DNA of 64,000 nt from JAWLBR01 sp041687495 (GTDB taxonomy: Bacteria; Bacillota; Limnochordia; DTU087; JAAYGB01): positions 16,911-80,910 of the forward strand of contig JAWLBR010000002.1 in NCBI GenBank assembly GCA_041687495.1. The letters are read 5' to 3'. A program made the position numbers and the translations under genes. The notes under the pieces are model-generated. The model saw nothing but the letters and a program-made list of their open reading frames with translations. It had not been told where the DNA came from and searched no databases. This document shows, piece after piece, positions 7,519 to 14,795 of this stretch. Position 1 is the first letter of the stretch. Each line of letters begins with the position of its first letter.

Positions 7519-8889
7519 ATGCACTGGAGTGCCCAAGCGTTAGCCGGCAGTGAAGTGCAATGCGAGTGTGGTCGACTGCACAAAGTGCCGATTCGGACGA
7601 TCAGAACGGGAGCCAAGGTACTGGAGTACCTTGGCCAAGACGTGACGGAGCTGGGACTGCCCCGCAGGGCAATCATCGTCGCCGATGAGACTACCTTCGA
7701 GCTAGCGGGAAGAGTTGTTGAACAGCAGTTGCGGGCAGCCAATGTCAGCGCAGAAACCGTGATCCTCAGGCCTCTTCGTGCTTTTGGGGGCCGAGAATGG
7801 GTTTTGCCCGACGAGCGTAGTCTTGGCCAAGCGCTGATGTCAGTAACCGACGAGCCATGCTTTCTGGTGGCGATTGGCTCCGGAACAGTAAATGATGTTG
7901 TCAGGTTTGTCTCCCACAAGACGGGCCGCACCTTTGTCAGTGTTGGGACGGCGCCATCGATGGACGGGTACGCTTCGACGGTGGCAGCGCTGCTGACGGG
8001 CAGTTTCAAGAAGACCTTACCTGCTACTTATCCCACGGCCATTTACGTTGATGCCGATGTACTGGCTAGCGCTCCGTTGGAGATGGTGGCGGCCGGATTT
8101 GGTGATTTGGTGGGGAAGTCGGTGGCTCTGGCGGACTGGATGGTGTCGCACATCCTGAACGGCGAATACTATTGCCCTACCATCTGGTCCCTGGTAGAGC
8201 AGGTATTGCAGATGGCCATCGCCGACGTTGGCGCCCTGCAGCGGCGCGATCCGCAAGCATTGGTTAGTCTGACGGAGGGGTTAATTCTCTCCGGGGTGGC
8301 GATCTTGATGTTCAACGATTCCAGGCCAGTGTCGGGAGCTGAACACGAAATGGCCCACTTCTGGGAAATTCGTGGAATTCCTGAGGGCAGCCTCTTTTAC
8401 CACGGGGCTAAGGTAGCTGTTGCGACTCCCATAGTCACCAAGTTTTATCAGGAGCTGCTGGCAAGGAATCCATCGGAAATCCCCTGGGACAAAGTTCGCA
8501 CCACTCGGCCCAGCATCGACCAGTACAGTAAGCAGCTGGAGCAGGATTTTCGGGGGGCATGGCAAGCCATCGCTACCCCTACCTGGCGAGAGAGTAAGGC
8601 AGTGGAATTCGAGCGAGACAGCCAGAGCCTCCTAGTCAGCAAGTGGGAGGAGATCAGAGCAAAGGTGCCTAGTTCGCTCCTTGACGTTGACAGAGTCCAT
8701 CGGGATTTAGCGACGCTGCAGGCTCCTGCTACTCCACAGGAACTGGGGCTAAAGCGGGAATGGCTGGAGGCATCGCTGCGCAGTGCCAGGGAGATGAAGC
8801 CCCACCGCTACACGGTATTGGATCTGGCTGCCGAAATGGGCTGTCTAGAGGAGATCAGCGAATCAGTTTTGTCATGGATCTGGCCGTAG
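7519..8889 (+). CDS. sn-glycerol-1-phosphate dehydrogenase (AraM/EgsA family)
   Basis: 456 aa. Reduces dihydroxyacetone phosphate to sn-glycerol-1-phosphate with NAD(P)H; archaea use it for ether lipids, and Bacillus AraM supplies the substrate of PcrB. The dinucleotide motif GSGTVNDVVRF and the family motif GTAPSMDGYAS are present. Metal ligands are probably Asp196 (GFGDLVGK), His276 or His280 (GAEHEMAH) and His295 (FYHGAKVA). Start ATG follows AAAGGAGG. The protein is longer than typical AraM (about 394 aa), with extra residues near the C-terminus. It is the second gene after the zinc dehydrogenase. No PcrB/GGGPS gene is visible here, so the fate of the product is open. Confidence 0.9.
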   Translation: MHWSAQALAGSEVQCECGRLHKVPIRTIRTGAKVLEYLGQDVTELGLPRRAIIVADETTFELAGRVVEQQLRAANVSAETVILRPLRAFGGREWVLPDERSLGQALMSVTDEPCFLVAIGSGTVNDVVRFVSHKTGRTFVSVGTAPSMDGYASTVAALLTGSFKKTLPATYPTAIYVDADVLASAPLEMVAAGFGDLVGKSVALADWMVSHILNGEYYCPTIWSLVEQVLQMAIADVGALQRRDPQALVSLTEGLILSGVAILMFNDSRPVSGAEHEMAHFWEIRGIPEGSLFYHGAKVAVATPIVTKFYQELLARNPSEIPWDKVRTTRPSIDQYSKQLEQDFRGAWQAIATPTWRESKAVEFERDSQSLLVSKWEEIRAKVPSSLLDVDRVHRDLATLQAPATPQELGLKREWLEASLRSAREMKPHRYTVLDLAAEMGCLEEISESVLSWIWP

Positions 8890-8992
8890 TAAGCCTAGTA
8901 ATAGAATGACTACGAAATGCAGGTAATGAAGAAGATTTTGGCCGCTCAAGCTGGGGCAATAGCCAAGGCTGGAGATAGGGTGATTTCCACTT

Positions 8993-9018
8993 CCCTTGAC
9001 AGTTGGCTTAGTCAAGGG
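8993..9018. promoter_or_regulatory. Inverted-repeat operator over the copZ-like promoter
   Basis: CCCTTGAC-N10-GTCAAGGG, a perfect 8-bp inverted repeat, covers the -35 hexamer and the whole spacer. This placement would suit a repressor or MerR-type activator responding to metal. Confidence 0.65.
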
Positions 9019-9024
9019 TAGAAT
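8996..9024 (+). promoter_or_regulatory. Promoter of the copZ-like gene
   Basis: TTGACA (8996-9001), 17-base spacer, TAGAAT (9019-9024), about 90 bases upstream of the start codon. A near-consensus housekeeping promoter with the same two hexamers and spacing as the arsR-cadA promoter. Confidence 0.75.
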
Positions 9025-9113
9025 AAATATAGGATACGGCAGTAGGGTATCCGGAGCGACTTGGTGGAACATTGCAGCAGCACCGGGATTTCACCGTCGA
9101 AGGAGGGGCTACT

Positions 9114-9320
9114 ATGGCACTTAGCAAGGTGTATCACGTGAGGGGAATGAGCTGTAACCACTGCGTCATGGCAGTGAAAAAGGCTTTGACGAGTATTGAT
9201 GGAGTGAACTCGGTTGACGTGGAGTTGGCAACAGGCCAAGTCACTGTGAACTTCACCGACGCGGTTGACGACGCAGTCGTCGCCGAGGCTATACAAGACG
9301 CTGGTTATCAGCTGGCATAG
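9114..9320 (+). CDS. copZ: CopZ-like heavy-metal (HMA) chaperone
   Basis: 68 aa, a single HMA domain with the metal-binding motif GMSCNHC (Cys14, Cys17) and the usual beta-alpha-beta-beta-alpha-beta pattern ending DAGYQL. Such proteins carry Cu(I) to a P-type ATPase in the cytoplasm. Start ATG lies 7 bases after AAGGAGG; the upstream in-frame ATG at 9072 lacks a site. It is monocistronic, with its own promoter, a palindromic operator and a terminator. The metal ATPase 5.5 kb downstream is of the Zn/Cd/Pb type, so a copper ATPase partner must lie elsewhere, or this chaperone serves another metal. Confidence 0.92.
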   Translation: MALSKVYHVRGMSCNHCVMAVKKALTSIDGVNSVDVELATGQVTVNFTDAVDDAVVAEAIQDAGYQLA

Positions 9321-9360
9321 CTGGACAGATATGGGTACAACATACTAACGACCTACTTAA

Positions 9361-9396
9361 GCCCCAAGAGCGTACAACCGCCCTTGGGGTCTTTGC
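9361..9396 (+). terminator. Terminator of the copZ-like gene
   Basis: CCCCAAG and CTTGGGG form a stem around a 13-base loop, followed by TCTTTG; 41 bases after the stop codon. T-run is short. Confidence 0.65.
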
Positions 9397-9476
9397 GCGC
9401 TCGGTATTTGCTGTCAGTACATGGTTAGGGCGACTTAATGCAAGAATAGAGGCGATAGAATAGAGGAGGCGGTAGT

Positions 9477-10160
9477 TTGTTCAAGCATGAAAAGCAGCTG
9501 CTGAATATGGTAAGGGTGCAAGCTCCCAATCCGACCTATGCTTCGATGCTGTCTGAGCAGTTGGGGGGCCCGCAGGGTGAACTGAAGGCGGCAATGCAGT
9601 ACTTGTCGCAGAGCTTTCGGATCAAAGATAAAGAGATCAAGGACGTATTCATGGATATCGCTTCCGAAGAGCTGAGCCACATGGAAATGGTGGCGACCGC
9701 AGTAAACCTGCTTAACGGACACGATGTCGACTCGATGGCGGTGCAGTCTGGTCACATTGAAAGCCAAGTTCTCACGGGACTCAACCCCTTCCTAGCTAAT
9801 GGCTCTGGCTTTCCTTGGACCGCAGCTTATGTCAATGTAACGGGAGATCTGGTGGCAGACATTCTTTCGAATATCGCGGCTGAGCAGCGGGCTAAGGTGG
9901 TTTACGAGTACCTCCATCGCCAAATTAACGATCAGTATGTGCGGGAAATGATCGACTTCCTACTCAATCGAGAGGAAGCGCACAATACCCTTTTCCGTGA
10001 AGCTCTGGCCAAGATCCAGGATACCGGGTCCAATCGGGACTGGGGAGTGGACGAAGATGCTCGGCTGTATTTTGATCTGTCCAGCCCAGGCAAGTACTTT
10101 GACCTAAATAACCCGCAACCACCTGCCTTCCAGAACCCAGACCAGCAGCCGTCTCACTAG
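9477..10160 (+). CDS. Manganese catalase family protein (CotJC-like)
   Basis: 227 aa. Di-manganese catalases decompose hydrogen peroxide; the CotJC branch is a spore-coat component. Four-helix-bundle ligands are visible: Glu35 (GELKAAM), Glu65 and His68 (ASEELSHMEM), Glu136 (IAAEQRAK) and His169 (NREEAHNTLF). The N-terminus MFKHEKQLLN and PWTAAYVNVTGDLVADI match the family. It starts with TTG at 9477 after GAGGAGG. The C-terminal 45 residues are Pro/Asn/Gln-rich and probably disordered. It stands alone, with no cotJA or cotJB next to it. Catalase activity is probable because all ligands are kept. Confidence 0.92.
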   Translation: MFKHEKQLLNMVRVQAPNPTYASMLSEQLGGPQGELKAAMQYLSQSFRIKDKEIKDVFMDIASEELSHMEMVATAVNLLNGHDVDSMAVQSGHIESQVLTGLNPFLANGSGFPWTAAYVNVTGDLVADILSNIAAEQRAKVVYEYLHRQINDQYVREMIDFLLNREEAHNTLFREALAKIQDTGSNRDWGVDEDARLYFDLSSPGKYFDLNNPQPPAFQNPDQQPSH

Positions 10161-10206
10161 GAACTCGTGGAATAACAGCGCAAGCTTAACCTAGCACAGC
10201 TAACAC

Positions 10207-10243
10207 AAGGGGCTATCCCGATTTGAAATCAGGATAGCCCCTT
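10207..10243. terminator. Bidirectional terminator between Mn catalase and the outer-membrane barrel gene
   Basis: AAGGGGCTATCC and GGATAGCCCCTT form a perfect 12-bp stem with further pairing (GATTT/AAATC) in the loop. It serves the + strand catalase and could serve the convergent barrel gene. Confidence 0.85.
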
Positions 10244-10308
10244 AGTGTGCCTCAATGCAGCGTCTCCCGGTGGGATAAGCTAACCGGAATAACGGAATGT
10301 GATCTCGC

Positions 10309-12636
10309 CTATAGTTCTACCCCGAGCCACCAGCCCGTGGGATCGTCGCCGTCGGGGAATCCTCTTCCCCATGAGTGGCCCAGCGCAATGGCCGCTCCTG
10401 GCGTGATCGAGTAACGCCCTTTGATTCCGGTTATCGTCTGGGCAATGGAACCGCTTTCTGAGTCAACTCCAGATTTTTGCTTGTAGTGCGCTGACAAGCG
10501 AACGCGATCTGATAGATCCTTATGGGCCGCAAGTCCAACCGTGGTTGAAGTCTCTGGTCCCGGTCCATATTTCCGTTCATAGGAGGGTGCCAGTGATACC
10601 AAACGGACAAGCTCAAGCTGAGCTCCAAGAGTATAGTATTTGGCGGTGTCCTGCCCAAGCCACTCCCTGCCGGTGCTTCCCGTTATCTGAGACAGATACA
10701 CCGAAGCGTCGGGGGAAATCTGTCGCGGCTGCCATAGCCCCTTGAGCTCCAGAATCCGCTCACCTGGGGTTTGACTGAGGTTGACTTGGGTTGTCAGAGT
10801 TGGCGATAGTTGCCAGGATAGCTGGGAGTCCCCCTGCCATTCCCACTGACCAGACCACTGCAGGGCAGCACTGCTGAGTAAAGATAAGCGGTTTGATGGC
10901 TTATACTCCAGGGAGGCCCCGATACTGCTGCCAAGCTGAGACTGTGCCCAAGCTGTCCCTCGGTTCTGGTACACGCTGCCATCTAGGCTCAGCCGATACC
11001 TGTCACCACTGTGGGCTAAGCTAAGGAGCAAGGAGTCCTTGCGATCAACCAAAACACTCTCGCCCGGAACTCTGCTGTCTTCACGCCTCACGCCCAAGAA
11101 AATCTGATTTCCTGCCCCAATATGGCGAGAGACATCGGCTCCGTAGAGGCGGGTGTCTAGCCTGTCGTAGGTGGCGTAGCCAATTTGGGTGTGCTCTTTG
11201 CTGCCCCAGCCGTAGGTGAAGCTCTGATTCCAGGAGCCGCTAGAGGTGACAGTGACCCAGTTGTCCCGGCTACGTTCGCCTAGATACCCCGGATCCTTCG
11301 GGGCCCAGTTAGACGTTCGATTCTGGCCGACCCCTATACTCCAAGCATTGCCCAAGTCCTTTACCAAGGAGATCCTCGCAGACCCAGACTGCAGTCTGCC
11401 GGCGTATTCTGCAAAGCTGTCATCTGTGGTGAGACTGTATCCCGCACTAAGTTCAGCACGGTTCCAGCGTTTGAGGCCATCTAGGGACCAACCGCGCTCT
11501 CCGGGACTGTACTCAGAGCCGGGAAAGTCAGGGAACGCTGTTCCATACCGAAATGCCTGTCCAGATAAGCGGACAGAGTCACTTAACCATGTTCCAATCT
11601 GAGCTGACCAGGCGGTGGAGTCGGGGTGTTTTTGCTCTAGAAACAGCGGCATAGCGGCTTCCAGCTGCACCCGCTGTCTTCCGTCATCCCAGCCTCCCGA
11701 AATTGTGGCTACCTGCTTAGGAGAGCGGGGATCTGTGTCACTTAGGTATCCCAGCGCTCCGTTGTAGGGGCCACTTTGCACTGCAAGCTCACCACCGCTG
11801 ACCCGGTAACCGCCACCTTCCTGCGTCTGATACTCATAGGTGACAAATAGGCGCCCTTCGTTGCTGCCTACTCTGGCGGCGGGGGACTCAGCCAAGGACA
11901 GAGCCCCACTAACGTAGTCCAGCGTGTAGTCTGGAAAGAACATATCGATGGTCTGGCTGGGATCACCCGGCGGATGGACAGTAATCTGAACCATTTCACT
12001 TCCGGGAACGATGTTTTCCTCGGCCAACCGATAGTGGAGTTTTCCGCTGTTGATAGAAAAGGACTCGGCATTTGGCTTTTGGTGTACAATGCCCGAGAAT
12101 CCGCTCAGCTGGACATTACCATACTTACCCGATGCGTGTAGTCCCGCCACAGGCCGGCTGTGTGAGAACAGGCTGGATGGTGTTGTGCTCCATCTGGTCT
12201 GCCACGCCGCTGCCCCCGAGGGAGCATTAGCCGAACCCAGCCAGGAACCAGCAGGCTGCGCCGTGTCGTCTTTCCCCTTAGAGATGTTCTGCTCTTTGAA
12301 CCATGCTCGCCAGCTATCGGTATCGCTGTCGCCGTCGGCTTTTGCCCATCCAGAGTCGTACTCCAGGCGAAATTCGACACCGGGAGCAGTATCCCCAGAG
12401 AGGATAAACCCATAGTCATCGCCAGCTGTGTGCGAGGTTTTCCATACTTCGGCTTGGTCTAGACTTAAGCTGACCGCTGGTGCCGCTGGCAAACCCTCGA
12501 CAGGAGCCATTGGCGTGTTCAGACCGCCTGCAGCCGTAACTGGCGTCGATACCGCCAGCGATAGCAGGAGGGCCGCTGTCGAAAGCCTTAACCTGCCCTT
12601 GGGCTTGCTTCCCAAGCTTCCTTTCCATATATTCAT
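10309..12636 (-). CDS. Large secreted protein, predicted outer-membrane beta-barrel
   Basis: 775 aa. The signal peptide (basic KPKGRLRL, then STAALLLSLAVSTPVTAA) is cleaved near residue 35. From about residue 170 the protein is a long series of alternating amphipathic strands with aromatic ends and short turns (RVQLEAAMPLF, RAELSAGYSL, KYYTLGAQLELV), ending in GWWLGVEL, the pattern of an outer-membrane barrel with perhaps 20 or more strands. No Cys residues were seen. ATG at 12636 is preceded by AAGGGG. The N-terminal part may be a small periplasmic beta domain. No named family recognised. It is monocistronic. It supports a diderm envelope; function could be a porin, assembly or export channel. 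Confidence 0.75.
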   Translation of the reverse strand: MNIWKGSLGSKPKGRLRLSTAALLLSLAVSTPVTAAGGLNTPMAPVEGLPAAPAVSLSLDQAEVWKTSHTAGDDYGFILSGDTAPGVEFRLEYDSGWAKADGDSDTDSWRAWFKEQNISKGKDDTAQPAGSWLGSANAPSGAAAWQTRWSTTPSSLFSHSRPVAGLHASGKYGNVQLSGFSGIVHQKPNAESFSINSGKLHYRLAEENIVPGSEMVQITVHPPGDPSQTIDMFFPDYTLDYVSGALSLAESPAARVGSNEGRLFVTYEYQTQEGGGYRVSGGELAVQSGPYNGALGYLSDTDPRSPKQVATISGGWDDGRQRVQLEAAMPLFLEQKHPDSTAWSAQIGTWLSDSVRLSGQAFRYGTAFPDFPGSEYSPGERGWSLDGLKRWNRAELSAGYSLTTDDSFAEYAGRLQSGSARISLVKDLGNAWSIGVGQNRTSNWAPKDPGYLGERSRDNWVTVTSSGSWNQSFTYGWGSKEHTQIGYATYDRLDTRLYGADVSRHIGAGNQIFLGVRREDSRVPGESVLVDRKDSLLLSLAHSGDRYRLSLDGSVYQNRGTAWAQSQLGSSIGASLEYKPSNRLSLLSSAALQWSGQWEWQGDSQLSWQLSPTLTTQVNLSQTPGERILELKGLWQPRQISPDASVYLSQITGSTGREWLGQDTAKYYTLGAQLELVRLVSLAPSYERKYGPGPETSTTVGLAAHKDLSDRVRLSAHYKQKSGVDSESGSIAQTITGIKGRYSITPGAAIALGHSWGRGFPDGDDPTGWWLGVEL

Positions 12637-12642
12637 TGGCAA

Positions 12643-13021
12643 ATCCCCTTGCTGTTTTGGTGTAGTTAATGCTGCGTTTGGTAGCTAGTAGAAGTGCTAG
12701 TTCTGTCCTAAATACACTGGTAGCAGCGTCAAATGGAGTTGCTGTGTATCGATACAAAGGGACATTATCATATGAATTCAGCATATTCCAAAAGAAAGGC
12801 GACATCAAGGGCTAGTCCTTGCCAGTTGGTTGAAAGCAAGCTTTGCCAATGCACTAGAAGATTCCCGCTATATCAGTATCTGGGGGATAATGCTAGGTTT
12901 TGGGGGTTGTTCCAAGTTTGCAGTCTCCAGTAAAATGATAAGTGATTAGACCACACTTTGACACAGAAGGGGTGTTTGAACCAGAAACAATGTAAGGAAA
13001 AAAACTAGAGGGGGATTCTTT
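12643..13021. other. Divergent intergenic region upstream of the barrel and LysM/SleB genes
   Basis: No gene supported; a 66-codon frame at 12733 has no ribosome site or family features. It must carry two divergent promoters. A TTGACA occurs near 12957 on +, but a matching -10 is not clear. Confidence 0.4.
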
Positions 13022-14170
13022 CTGAAGAAGCTAACCTATTTGTCGACGTTAGTCCTGGTCTCATGTCTAGTTCTTACGATGTCTTCTTTAGCGGCGGCAG
13101 CTACGTATCACACGGTTAGCCGGGGTGACACCCTGTATCTGATCGCCCAAAGGTATGGAGTCTCCATCGCAGCTTTGCGCAATGCCAACAATCTGCGCAG
13201 CGATGTACTCTATCCAGGCCAAACACTGGTGGTTTCATCAGTCGGCGGGGGTTCTGGCTCCAGTTCAGGGACGCAATACGTAGTCAAAGCTGGAGATTCC
13301 CTGTGGCGGTTGTCAACTCAGTTCGGAGTCTCGATAGCTGCGATCCGTTCAGCTAACGGATTGGTCAGCGATGCTCTGCATGTAGGTCAGAAGTTGACCA
13401 TTCCCGGTTCCCATTCCGGAGGTGGACAGAGCGGCAGTACTACTTATACTGTAAAGTCTGGCGACAGTTTGTACCTCATTGCCCAGCGATTTGGTATCAC
13501 GGTTAACCAGATCAGACAACTAAACGGACTGAGTTCCAACACCATCTATGTGGGGCAGACACTTAAGGTCTCTAGTACTGGGGCAAGTAACCCAGTACCA
13601 GCTCCGCCGACCCAGCAGGTTGTGTATGTTCACTCCGTTAAGTGGGGTGAGACCCTAGAGAGCATTGGGCGCAACTATGGAGTGACTGCTCAGGCGATTG
13701 CTTCAGCAAATATGCTGACAAGCTATACGGTGAAATCACCGATGGCACTCATCATTCCAGGCCCAACCAAGAATCACGCCGGGCTGACTGGACTCTACCT
13801 TAAGCCAGGGATGTCTGTGGCAGATTTTCATCGGTTGGCTAGGATGACCTATGCTGAAGCTGGCGCTGAACCGTATAGCGGTCAAGTGGCTGTGGCAGCG
13901 GTGATCCTCAACCGGATTGCAAGTCCGAAGTTCCCTAACACTATGGACGGGGTTCTAAAACAGGCATGGCAATTTGAGCCTGTATCAAATGGCTACTACT
14001 ACAACTGTGTACCTTCGTTAAGTGCATACAAGGCAGCTCTAGACGCTGTGAATGGAGTAGATCCCAGTCGGGGAGCACTGTTCTTCTTCAACCCGGCCAA
14101 GATCACCAACCAATGGCTGCTCAGCAAGCCGTTTGTATACCAGGTTGGCTCACACGCCTTCGCATACTAG
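13022..14170 (+). CDS. Secreted LysM-repeat cell-wall hydrolase, SleB/CwlJ type
   Basis: About 382 aa. Signal peptide, then three clear LysM domains (each near YxVxxGDTLYLIAQRYGVS) separated by Gly/Ser linkers, a weaker fourth (VHSVKWGETLESIGRNYGVT), and a C-terminal Hydrolase_2 domain of about 120 residues (LARMTYAEAGAEPYSGQVAV to GSHAFAY). The Hydrolase_2 fold is that of SleB and CwlJ, which cleave spore cortex or cell-wall peptidoglycan; the Glu in TYAEA fits the catalytic residue. The start is uncertain: a CTG at 13022 after GAGGGGG gives the basic start LKKLTYL, whereas the next in-frame TTG at 13040 is too far from a ribosome site. A role in spore germination or in vegetative wall remodelling is equally possible. 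Confidence 0.92.
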   Translation: MKKLTYLSTLVLVSCLVLTMSSLAAAATYHTVSRGDTLYLIAQRYGVSIAALRNANNLRSDVLYPGQTLVVSSVGGGSGSSSGTQYVVKAGDSLWRLSTQFGVSIAAIRSANGLVSDALHVGQKLTIPGSHSGGGQSGSTTYTVKSGDSLYLIAQRFGITVNQIRQLNGLSSNTIYVGQTLKVSSTGASNPVPAPPTQQVVYVHSVKWGETLESIGRNYGVTAQAIASANMLTSYTVKSPMALIIPGPTKNHAGLTGLYLKPGMSVADFHRLARMTYAEAGAEPYSGQVAVAAVILNRIASPKFPNTMDGVLKQAWQFEPVSNGYYYNCVPSLSAYKAALDAVNGVDPSRGALFFFNPAKITNQWLLSKPFVYQVGSHAFAY

Positions 14171-14187
14171 TTCAGCCGAGGATATGC

Positions 14188-14230
14188 AGCGGGCAGTGAG
14201 GGGTAATATACCCTTCACTGCCCGCTTTAT
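14188..14230 (+). terminator. Terminator of the LysM/SleB hydrolase gene
   Basis: AGCGGGCAGTGA and TCACTGCCCGCT form a perfect 12-bp stem with an inner GGGTA/TACCC pairing, followed by TTATG. 18 bases after the stop. Confidence 0.85.
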
Positions 14231-14345
14231 GTTTGTCTATTTCACTGAATTAAGCTGCAAATAGGCTATTCGCCGTATGGACGAGTAATCTTCTCGCCTG
14301 TGTTTGCCCACTTTATAGATACTATGGGATTTGCTGGCTGATTTG

Positions 14346-14374
14346 TTGACACCTGCAGGTGACTAGAGTAGAAT
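14346..14374 (+). promoter_or_regulatory. Promoter of the arsR-cadA operon with palindromes
   Basis: TTGACA (14346-14351), 17-base spacer, TAGAAT (14369-14374). A perfect palindrome CACCTGCAGGTG lies at 14350-14361 inside the spacer. An imperfect repeat GATT-GCTT-AATC follows at about 14384-14395. Either could be the ArsR-family operator. Confidence 0.75.
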
Positions 14375-14416
14375 ACAATTAAAAGATTGCTTAATCGTTC
14401 AAACGTGGAGGTGTCA

Positions 14417-14788
14417 TTGGTGGGAGAGTGTACCAAGGGCCGCAGCGACATCTGCGACCAATACTGCCCGACGTGCAATGAGCGAGCTGACCAGCTGCGG
14501 GAGTCGCTGCTGGAGGTTGCTGGCTTGTCGGAGTTGTTTAAGGTCTTGGGTGATGAGACCAGGACCAAAATTCTGTACCTTCTCGCACAGCAAGAACTGT
14601 GTGTTTGCGATATGGCGGAGTTACTAGATATGAGCCTTCCCGCTGTTTCTCACCATCTGCGATTGCTGAAGGCAATGCGGTTGGTGAAGTACCGCAGAGA
14701 TGGCAAGCAAGTGTACTACAGCCTCGACGATGATCACATTGTCAACCTGATTCGGCAGGCGCAAGAGCATTTTGCGGAGGAAAGGTAG
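14417..14788 (+). CDS. ArsR/SmtB-family metal-responsive repressor (CadC-like)
   Basis: About 123 aa. Winged-helix repressor with LFKVLGDETRTKILYLL, the alpha-3 metal motif ELCVCD, and the recognition helix MSLPAVSHHLRLLKAM. The N-terminus carries Cys residues (GECTKGRSDICDQYCPTC), giving a CadC-type thiolate site that with CVC would bind Cd, Pb or Zn. Start is TTG at 14417 or GTG at 14420, 6-9 bases after GGAGG; the frame is open further upstream without a site. The stop is eight bases before the ATPase start, so both form one operon that this protein probably represses in the absence of metal. Confidence 0.93.
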   Translation: MVGECTKGRSDICDQYCPTCNERADQLRESLLEVAGLSELFKVLGDETRTKILYLLAQQELCVCDMAELLDMSLPAVSHHLRLLKAMRLVKYRRDGKQVYYSLDDDHIVNLIRQAQEHFAEER

Positions 14789-14795
14789 TGGCCAC

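Noticed and set aside
12733..12933. 66-codon frame before the LysM/SleB gene
   Set aside because: No ribosome site, Cys/Arg-rich out-of-frame-like composition, no family similarity.
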